Below are positions 6,422-11,538 of a stretch of DNA of 11,538 nucleotides, piece by piece. The translations under genes were made by a program, and so were the position numbers. Below the pieces are notes generated by a model, which did not search any database, was not told the origin of the DNA, and was given only the letters and a program-made list of their open reading frames with translations. The first letter of the stretch is position 1; each line of letters starts with the position of its first letter. The stretch comes from Alphaproteobacteria bacterium (GTDB lineage: Bacteria > Pseudomonadota > Alphaproteobacteria > Paracaedibacterales > CAIULA01): assembly GCA_019751935.1 (NCBI GenBank), contig JAIEMR010000107.1, positions 1 through 11,538 on the forward strand. Reading direction: 5' to 3'.

Positions 6422-7165
6422 CTAGAAAGCACTTCTTTTGAAGGCATCCTTTACAGCCAACGCAGGGATAGCTGCTTTTATGGCATCTGCTTGTTCTCTG
6501 AGAATTGTTCTCGTTCCAAGTGTATTTAAATGAGTAAGATGTTTAAAATGCTTTAAGGTTTCTACGCTACCTTCAGTAAGGGACGTATTGTTAAGATGCA
6601 GCTCATGTAAAGTTCCGACCAATGGCAAAATAGCCTCAATCACATCATCTGTTACACTTTCTCCGGCTACATTTAATCCTTGCAAATGTCGTAGCTTTGG
6701 TAACTCAGCAGCTAATTCATCACTAGGAATTGAAGCAGCATTATTCCCTAAAATAAGTTTCGTTAAATTCGGAAAAGCAGAAATGATCAGTGTAAGATCC
6801 CCCTTTTCTAATTTCGCAAAAGAACCGATGTTCAATCTTTGAATAGAAGCATAAGGAGTTCCAGTGAGAACATCAGAAAGTGTAAAATCTCTCATAAGCT
6901 GTATTGATATTGCGGATGAGGTACCTTTTGAAAGGCCATCGATTAGTTCTGCCAAGTTCTCAACACAAATATAAGCAGATGGTTTAGCACCATCATGTAT
7001 AACAACGGCAGCCGTAGAAGAAGGAGCTTTATGATGCATGTGACCTGGTGACACTGCACCGTCCTCTGTTGTTTGCAAAGTAAGAGCTGAGGCAAATACA
7101 TAAGAAGAAGTATAAACCAACTGCCCTATGCTTAATAAAGCACAAATTAACAATCTTTTGTTCAT
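6422..7165 (-). CDS. Exported leucine-rich-repeat protein (copy B)
   Basis: A 247-residue paralogue of the protein at 4424-5173. The signal peptide is MNKRLLICALLSIGQLVYTS, with cleavage near VFASA. GHMHHK is kept at 41-46 although the flanking linker differs. LRR-like units follow: SIQRLNIGSFAKL, NLTKLILGNNAAS, LRHLQGLNVAGESVTDDV, TLHELHLNNTSLTEGS and LTHLNTLGT. Both copies share ELPKLRHL and a C-terminal AIKxxIxALxxKxAFxRS pattern. It has AAGAGG 5 nt before ATG, as in copy A. It sits 73 nt behind protease B. Function is unknown beyond likely protein binding outside the cytoplasm; its pairing with a protease suggests a partner role, which is inference. Confidence 0.8.
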   Translation of the reverse strand: MNKRLLICALLSIGQLVYTSSYVFASALTLQTTEDGAVSPGHMHHKAPSSTAAVVIHDGAKPSAYICVENLAELIDGLSKGTSSAISIQLMRDFTLSDVLTGTPYASIQRLNIGSFAKLEKGDLTLIISAFPNLTKLILGNNAASIPSDELAAELPKLRHLQGLNVAGESVTDDVIEAILPLVGTLHELHLNNTSLTEGSVETLKHFKHLTHLNTLGTRTILREQADAIKAAIPALAVKDAFKRSAF

Positions 7166-7201
7166 TTCAACCTCTTCATTTTATTTTAATTCACTATTTG
7201 T

Positions 7202-7230
7202 TATATAAATATCTTTATAAATATTATCAA
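7202..7230 (-). promoter_or_regulatory. Sigma70-like promoter for LRR gene B
   Basis: Minus strand TTGATA (7230-7225), 17-nt spacer, TATATA (7207-7202). The hexamers and spacing are the same as for LRR gene A, and AAACTTGATAA and ATTTATATAACAA are shared around them. It lies in the 73-nt gap after protease B, so the LRR gene may be transcribed separately from the protease. Confidence 0.6.
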
Positions 7231-7238
7231 GTTTATTT

Positions 7239-8159
7239 TTATTTGCCTGTCGCTGCGATTACGGTTCCAGTCTTTACATTGATTTTTTTTCCATCCATCA
7301 AGACCTCTGCCACGTCAGCCTTTGTAACATGGATATATTTGTATTCTTTTTCTGAATCAGGGCCTGAGACAATTCCAAGTATTTGTCTATGATGTCCTGG
7401 GACAAAAATAGGACCTCCACTGTCACCCACATAAGGGAAAGAGAAAATCTCTTTCTCTTTATCTCCCACAAATTCACTAAAACTTAACCCTAAAATATTT
7501 GGTGCTGCTGGATAACGTTTATTAAGGTAGCTCCGAAAAACTCTTCTTTGAAGCCCTTCATCAATTGGGCTTTGACCTTCGGTATTTTCATCATAACGCA
7601 TACCAAACCCTACAATTTCTATATCTGGAGACAAAAAATCTGGAGCGAAAGCCCCTGCTTCTGGAAGTTGAAGAGGTTCTACTCCAGCAATAGGCTCTTT
7701 TAAAATGACAAGCCCATAATCAAATTGCCTTTTATCCTCTTTGCCCATTTCGAAATCTTTATGAACAATAGCAAACAGACAAGGCAATTCATCCAAATCA
7801 GCCTCATGGTCTTGATCTGGTTTAAACCCATCTAAAAAAACGGTTATTTTCCCTTGGTCCTCCCTAATTACATGTGCAGCTGTTAGAACCAATCTGCCTC
7901 TCAAATCCCCAAACTCGCCTGGCAGATCAGCTGGAGGTTCAATTAAAATACCAGCTCCGTGACTTCCACCTCTTGTAATAAGGACAACAGCACCAAATTC
8001 AGGACTTTGTCCTCGAGCCAATGAAGTCATATCTGAAGCATTAGGAAACGCACCTATAGGAGCTTCTGCGTTATTTTGTTTCCAGGCGTAGTAATGAACC
8101 GCTTCAGCTGGCATCGATAAAAAGAAATACAAAAATAAACCGAAAAGAATTTTCTGCAT
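7239..8159 (-). CDS. Exported chymotrypsin-fold (S1-like) serine protease (copy B)
   Basis: A 306-residue paralogue of the protease at 5241-6140. A TTG at 8171 is open in frame, but ATG at 8159 is preferred because it matches copy A exactly (MQKILFGLFL), and copy A has no start codon at the TTG position. The signal peptide ends at MPAEA (residue 20). The catalytic triad is intact: LTAAHV (H96), FDYGLVIL (D148) and GDSGGPIF (S247). The positions equivalent to trypsin 189-190 are Phe-Pro (FPYVGDSGG), as in copy A, so specificity is not tryptic. The signal-peptide DNA is nearly identical to copy A, while the mature parts agree mainly around the catalytic motifs. A short C-terminal extension (about 290-306, KKINVKTGTVIAATGK) is absent from copy A. 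Confidence 0.88.
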   Translation of the reverse strand: MQKILFGLFLYFFLSMPAEAVHYYAWKQNNAEAPIGAFPNASDMTSLARGQSPEFGAVVLITRGGSHGAGILIEPPADLPGEFGDLRGRLVLTAAHVIREDQGKITVFLDGFKPDQDHEADLDELPCLFAIVHKDFEMGKEDKRQFDYGLVILKEPIAGVEPLQLPEAGAFAPDFLSPDIEIVGFGMRYDENTEGQSPIDEGLQRRVFRSYLNKRYPAAPNILGLSFSEFVGDKEKEIFSFPYVGDSGGPIFVPGHHRQILGIVSGPDSEKEYKYIHVTKADVAEVLMDGKKINVKTGTVIAATGK

Positions 8160-8160
8160 T

Positions 8161-8215
8161 AAAACCGCCAAGATTTAGATTTATTTACTCAATTCAATTA
8201 AAGTCTAACGGTTTT
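8161..8215 (-). promoter_or_regulatory. Leader hairpin abutting the protease B start codon
   Basis: Minus strand AAAACCG (8215-8209) pairs with CGGTTTT (8167-8161), extended by a T-G wobble. AGA (8206-8204) pairs with TCT (8173-8171), then one bulged C, then TTTA (8202-8199) pairs with TAAA (8177-8174). Position and outer stem match the copy A leader although several bases differ. The GGCGG that could bind ribosomes lies in the 3' arm, 6 nt before ATG. Confidence 0.45.
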
Positions 8216-8218
8216 TTT

Positions 8219-8235
8219 ATTAAGAAAGGCTTAAT
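8219..8235. promoter_or_regulatory. Inverted repeat ATTAAG-N5-CTTAAT upstream of protease B
   Basis: Perfect 6-bp arms, ATTAAG (8219-8224) and CTTAAT (8230-8235), flank AAAGG. This is the counterpart of the dyad at 6199-6214. Sequence on its upstream side (AAAAGAGG, CTGTTATxATA) is also recognisable in both copies, after which similarity fades near 6275 and 8276. Confidence 0.45.
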
Positions 8236-8286
8236 GTGATTGGCTTAAAAGAGGGCCCAATCTACTGTTATCATACAACCATAGAC

Positions 8287-8311
8287 CCCCTTAAGGTCGG
8301 TGCCTAAGGGG
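8287..8311. repeat. GC-rich hairpin
   Basis: CCCCTTA (8287-8293) pairs with TAAGGGG (8305-8311). After a bulged A, GG (8295-8296) pairs with CC (8303-8304). No T-run follows on either strand, so a simple intrinsic terminator is unlikely. It may be a fragment of a dispersed repeat. Confidence 0.45.
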
Positions 8312-8352
8312 AACTAGAATGGGAGGTAAGAAGAGACTATAAATAATCAACA

Positions 8353-8384
8353 AAAAATAGTTTTCCTCGGACTTGATCCGAGGA
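8353..8384 (-). terminator. Candidate terminator for the Sel1/TPR-like gene
   Basis: On the minus strand TCCTCGG (8384-8378) pairs with CCGAGGA (8370-8364) around a 7-nt loop, followed by AAACTA and then six T. The T-run is a few bases farther from the stem than usual. It lies about 140 nt beyond the stop at 8523. The stem GGATCCTCGGATCAAGTCCG also resembles short GC-rich repeats common in alphaproteobacteria, so it may be a repeat that doubles as a terminator. Confidence 0.4.
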
Positions 8385-8399
8385 TCCATCAAGCGGTCA

Positions 8400-8420
8400 G
8401 TCCAGGGATATATTCTGGAC
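8400..8420. repeat. Short inverted repeat GTCCAG-N9-CTGGAC
   Basis: Perfect 6-bp arms (8400-8405 and 8415-8420) with a 9-nt loop, 15 nt from the hairpin at 8364-8384. With that hairpin it may form a two-stem repeat unit like those at 1562-1714 and 6305-6384. Confidence 0.45.
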
Positions 8421-8522
8421 ATAAAAACTTAGATCGGGAAGTGCAAAATTTTCTTATCAACCAGCATCTGAAATGTATTCCCATGGACTCTTGTGTCAAT
8501 TTAGCCAACAAATAGTGGGAAA

Positions 8523-10478
8523 TTATACTCTCCCTAGAACCCTTAACTGCTCTATCTCCTCAGGGGTAGATAAATCTGGATGATTTGTAAGGAAATAATA
8601 GAAATCTACATAAGTTCTTCTTTTTTCTTCATCACCCTTCAGATTCCCTAATGTACGCCTATAAGTATCCGCAAGAAAACGAAACTCTGTTTGCTGGGTG
8701 TATATGCCTAGGATTCGTTGATGACTTGTATAAATAACATTATCATCTGCTTCCGGCCAATTAAGAATAATATGATTAACATCTAAAACATCACTAGCCT
8801 GGGCTTGTGCTACATACTGGTTATAGGCATTGGCTAGAAAAATATAATCATTCAGTTTTTCTTTTTTATCTCCAGTTTCATCTACAAGAATTTTAGTAAC
8901 AGCTTTTAGTTTCTCTAAATCTAATGATTCCGTTCTTGCACATAAGGAGCAGATTTCTTTGAGATGGACACGACGTTTCACATATTCGTCTCTTAATGAT
9001 TCAGCTAATTCCCAGCGATACTGTATTGCTCTGGGTAGATCTTTATATCCCTCAACATATTGATAAATATAAAGTAAAGTATCAACAGCCCGTTGTTTAT
9101 AATTTTCATGACCTCGAAGATATTCATATCTTTCAATTGCTTCGCCTACATTTTTAACTGTTTCATCTCCATGTAGATAAAGATGCGCTAAGCTTTCAAG
9201 GCACTCTAAATAATCAAAAGAATCAATTTCTTTTACCTTAAGCCGATCGTTCAATCCTTGCAAAGCTTGTGAATGATTTTTGATACCTTCAGGGCCGTAT
9301 TGATGGAGATGATCTAAACTTCTTTGAATGTTTGTACGGGCCAGCTCTGATAGCCTAGTATCTTCCCTAGATTTGAGAGCAAGCTCCCATGCCCTTTTTT
9401 GGTTGCCTGGGTTCCCATTATAAGCTAAGAACTCTATAAAACCATTTAAGGCTTCTTCATAAATTTCTGATGGAAGAGTTGCTCTTTGCTCAAGAACGTG
9501 TGAATAAAGCCTCTCGGATTCTTCATTATTTTGAAGCGGTCCAAATGCCCGAATCATAGCAATTTTTACGTAAACCTTTGCCGGCTCAAAGCCAATTTTT
9601 CGAAGCTCTTCTACATCTTTTACAAGATCATAGTAAATCTCTAAAGCTTTCTTTTTATTGTAAAGTTCTGTTTCTGCCAACCTGGCATCCCAAAGATAAT
9701 TAGCAAAAGCAAAACGCGCCTTTATTCTTTGTTTTGGAGTACCATGGTCAATAAGCGTTTGCATAGAAGCTATTCTTTTTGGAGCATATTTTAACTCAGT
9801 TTCTATATCATGCAGATCAATACCCGCCATATATTTATGAAGCTTCAAATTAAAGGGAGGCGGTATCGCAACAGACCCTTCCTCTACCACAAGAACCATT
9901 CCATCTAGGTCCCCAGAGTTTTTAGCAACCTCTGCCAGCGCTTGATAAGCCAAATATTTAAAGTAAGGATAGTCAGAGCTTTTAACCTCATTTAGTAAAC
10001 CTTCAGTAGCCTCAAACATGCCAACTTTACTAGCCTGATAGGCTGCGCTTTTTTCCAAAAGATAAGCACGAACTACAAGAGTTGACTGCCTAATCAAAGG
10101 ATTAGAATGTGCCGAAAAATCTATCAAAAAAGGTTTGCATGATTGATACCAAGGATTAGACTCTAATTCTCCTGGAGAATTGAAAATCGGAATAAAGCAA
10201 TTTATAAGACCCCGGATTATATCATTTTGATCTTCACCAGCTAAAATCCTTAAATTTTCGTTCACAAATTCATCAAGAGCTGAAGGATTATCTTTTAGGG
10301 TGGGCACAAAAGCCACGAATGCCTTTTTGCATCTCTTAAATAGAGCGTGCATTCTTAGACTTTGAGCGTTGACATCCTCGTCCTCAAAAGATGTTGCCAT
10401 AAGTTGGCCGGTGCATAATGAATAAATAACTAACAGAGTATATGCTATATGTTTAATCAATTTCGGTATTTTTACCAA
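8523..10478 (-). CDS. Exported Sel1/TPR-like helical-repeat protein
   Basis: About 650 residues, almost entirely alpha-helical. The start is uncertain: TTG at 10478 gives a signal peptide (VKIPKLIKH, then IAYTLLVIYSLCTGQLMA, cleavage near residue 28). A second TTG (codon 7) would also keep the signal, and no ATG lies before residue 27. After an acidic FEDEDV stretch, two-helix repeats run through the protein. The clearest Sel1-like units are in the C-terminal half: YGPEGIKNHSQALQGL (394-409), ETVKNVGEAIERYEYL (439-454) and VEGYKDLPRAIQYRWEL (475-491). Such repeats act as protein-binding scaffolds; a substrate or enzyme activity is not visible. Residues from about 381 to the end align with the gene at 10686-11538. 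The 207-nt gap upstream is AT-rich, with TTGATA boxes but no convincing promoter. Export to periplasm or beyond is inferred from the signal. Confidence 0.8.
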   Translation of the reverse strand: MVKIPKLIKHIAYTLLVIYSLCTGQLMATSFEDEDVNAQSLRMHALFKRCKKAFVAFVPTLKDNPSALDEFVNENLRILAGEDQNDIIRGLINCFIPIFNSPGELESNPWYQSCKPFLIDFSAHSNPLIRQSTLVVRAYLLEKSAAYQASKVGMFEATEGLLNEVKSSDYPYFKYLAYQALAEVAKNSGDLDGMVLVVEEGSVAIPPPFNLKLHKYMAGIDLHDIETELKYAPKRIASMQTLIDHGTPKQRIKARFAFANYLWDARLAETELYNKKKALEIYYDLVKDVEELRKIGFEPAKVYVKIAMIRAFGPLQNNEESERLYSHVLEQRATLPSEIYEEALNGFIEFLAYNGNPGNQKRAWELALKSREDTRLSELARTNIQRSLDHLHQYGPEGIKNHSQALQGLNDRLKVKEIDSFDYLECLESLAHLYLHGDETVKNVGEAIERYEYLRGHENYKQRAVDTLLYIYQYVEGYKDLPRAIQYRWELAESLRDEYVKRRVHLKEICSLCARTESLDLEKLKAVTKILVDETGDKKEKLNDYIFLANAYNQYVAQAQASDVLDVNHIILNWPEADDNVIYTSHQRILGIYTQQTEFRFLADTYRRTLGNLKGDEEKRRTYVDFYYFLTNHPDLSTPEEIEQLRVLGRV

Positions 10479-10685
10479 TTAATAGTTTTGCGTTTTAAAT
10501 TAATAACATATGAACTTAAATCTATTCAACTATCTTCGTTATCAATTTGATTGCACAAGTATCTCTATTTTCTCTGGTAATACTGTAAAACATACACTCT
10601 GATTCAACTAGATAGATTGGTGGTGTTTTCATCAAAATAATTTTGCTGTATAAAAGACCTGGTTTAATTAAGTAAGGAAGTCCTA

Positions 10686-11538
10686 TCACGCGCCTAAAGG
10701 CGGAAACACAATTCCTCTCAACTGATCAAGCTCAGCTTCGTTAACCCATGCTTGATCCCGACCTTCATTCAGGAACTGATAAAGGTCAGCCTGAAGTCTT
10801 TTTTTCACTATATTCCCCAAAGCCACAGACCTATTTAACAAACGATGATAAGCTGGAGCAACTTGACGGAGATCTCCTTGTGCTTTATAAGCAGCCACCA
10901 TACGGCTATGGCTTTCATAAACCTTTTCATCATCGGCTTTTGGATGCATCACAATCATCTGATTAACCCATAATATTTCAGAAGGCTGAGCATGCTGCGG
11001 ATATATATTGCAAGTATTTGCCATGTGCAAATAACACTCTAATTGCCCCTCTTCATCCTCAGTTTCTCTAACTAAGGTTTCTGTAGCAGCCTGTAGCTCT
11101 CCTAAGCCTAATGCTGCCGGTATAGAACACACTTCAAGCAAAGCTTTGAGTTGTTCGTATCGTTTAGCAGGCTGATCTTTGAAATGATCCGCTAATACCC
11201 GCAAACAAGCGATTGCTTTAGGAAAATCTTGGTGGCCTGCTTGATAACGATAAAAGTAAACCAAATTTAAAAGAGCTAATTCTTTATGACTCTCATAGGA
11301 TTTCAAAATTTCATATGCTTTGATTGCTTTTTTAATATCTTTAACTGCTTCAGATCCATATCCAAAAAGACCAGCAGCACTAGAAAGTTTGTTTAAATCA
11401 TCAGCAGAAAGAACTTCTTTTCTTTTAAGTAATTTAGCTAATATCGATAAAGCTTTTCGATCATCTTTGACCCCTTCAGGTCCGAATTGATAAAGATAAT
11501 TTAAGCAAGCTTCAAGGTTTTTACGAGTTTTATCTGAT
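10686..11538 (-). CDS. Sel1/TPR-like helical-repeat protein, partial (5' end outside window)
   Basis: The frame is open from the right edge to TGA at 10688-10686, 283 codons. The first start-like codon at 11306 is a TTG inside a repeat (AIKAYEILKSYESHKE), and the 77 codons before it align with the paralogue, so the true start is outside the window. Sel1-like units: FGPEGVKDDRKALSIL, YGSEAVKDIKKAIKAYEIL and YQAGHQDFPKAIACLRVL. It matches the C-terminal 270 residues of the gene at 8523-10478 throughout: AQPSEILWVNQMI against AQASDVLDVNHII, PKADDEKVYESHSRM against PEADDNVIYTSHQRI, and ELDQLRGIV against EIEQLRVLG at the end. It is probably also exported, by analogy. The stop lies 207 nt before the next gene start; no clear terminator is seen. 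Confidence 0.8.
   Translation of the reverse strand, partial: SDKTRKNLEACLNYLYQFGPEGVKDDRKALSILAKLLKRKEVLSADDLNKLSSAAGLFGYGSEAVKDIKKAIKAYEILKSYESHKELALLNLVYFYRYQAGHQDFPKAIACLRVLADHFKDQPAKRYEQLKALLEVCSIPAALGLGELQAATETLVRETEDEEGQLECYLHMANTCNIYPQHAQPSEILWVNQMIVMHPKADDEKVYESHSRMVAAYKAQGDLRQVAPAYHRLLNRSVALGNIVKKRLQADLYQFLNEGRDQAWVNEAELDQLRGIVFPPLGA

Larger units (their letters stand above)
4424..8276 (-). repeat. Tandem duplication of a protease-LRR module
   Basis: Copy A (about 4424-6275) and copy B (about 6422-8276) have the same order and strand: dyad, leader hairpin, protease, 67-73 nt gap with promoter, LRR gene. DNA similarity is highest from the upstream dyad through the protease signal peptide; the mature proteins have diverged. 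An 80-bp repeat lies at the junction (6305-6384). This is an old duplication, not a recent copy. Confidence 0.85.
8236..8522. other. Non-coding gap between protease B and the Sel1/TPR gene
   Basis: No convincing open frame on either strand. Its left end is the upstream region of protease B. The rest holds three separate hairpins, at 8287-8311, 8364-8384 and 8400-8420. The last about 100 nt, next to the Sel1/TPR stop codon, show nothing recognisable. Confidence 0.6.

Noticed and set aside
8160..8171. TTG start at 8171 adding four residues (MAVL) to protease B
   Set aside because: Copy A has no start codon at the matching position, and ATG at 8159 gives identical N-termini and a better signal peptide.
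10686..11306. A complete 206-residue gene starting at 11306
   Set aside because: The start would be a TTG inside a Sel1-like repeat, and the open frame and homology to the paralogue continue to the right edge.

Overview
The window looks like part of an alphaproteobacterial chromosome, probably from a host-associated bacterium. The one housekeeping gene, alaS (1823-4411, + strand), is a complete bacterial alanyl-tRNA synthetase. Every other gene is AT-richer to the eye and encodes a protein with a plausible N-terminal export signal: serine proteases, leucine-rich-repeat (LRR) proteins, Sel1/TPR-like helical-repeat proteins, and two unrecognised proteins with basic tracts. Tandem paralogues, an expanded secretome and short GC-rich dispersed repeats suggest an intracellular or amoeba/protist-associated lineage, for example Holosporales-like. 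That placement is inference; the sequence carries no direct taxonomic marker apart from alaS.

Layout. 1-645 (-): partial gene with a GTG start, encoding an exported protein with two PKKRKA boxes and a helix-turn-helix-like segment; it runs off the left edge. 646-835: divergent promoter region. 836-1519 (+): second exported basic protein. 1520-1822: no gene; a 153-bp two-hairpin repeat (1562-1714) and a 37-nt near-perfect palindrome (1778-1814) ending 8 nt before alaS. 1823-4411 (+): alaS. 4424-8159 (-): two tandem copies of a [serine protease - LRR protein] module, converging on alaS. Transcription order is protease B (8159-7239), LRR B (7165-6422), protease A (6140-5241), LRR A (5173-4424). 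Both copies keep a dyad and a leader hairpin upstream of the protease and a second promoter-like sequence between protease and LRR gene. An 80-bp repeat (6305-6384) lies between the modules. 8160-8522: no gene; protease B leader plus three hairpins, one a plausible terminator. 8523-10478 (-): exported Sel1/TPR-like protein. 10686-11538 (-): its paralogue, running off the right edge.

How the genes may work together. Apart from alaS, the window reads as an accessory secretome locus grown by tandem duplication. Each protease is paired with one LRR protein, so a cognate relationship (protease with regulator, inhibitor or targeting partner) is possible but unproven. The most unusual signals are the duplicated module with its retained leader hairpin, the near-identical signal-peptide DNA joined to diverged mature proteases, the nuclear-localisation-like boxes in the exported proteins at the left edge, and the palindrome in front of alaS. 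No tRNA, rRNA, CRISPR array, transposase or integrase was seen.
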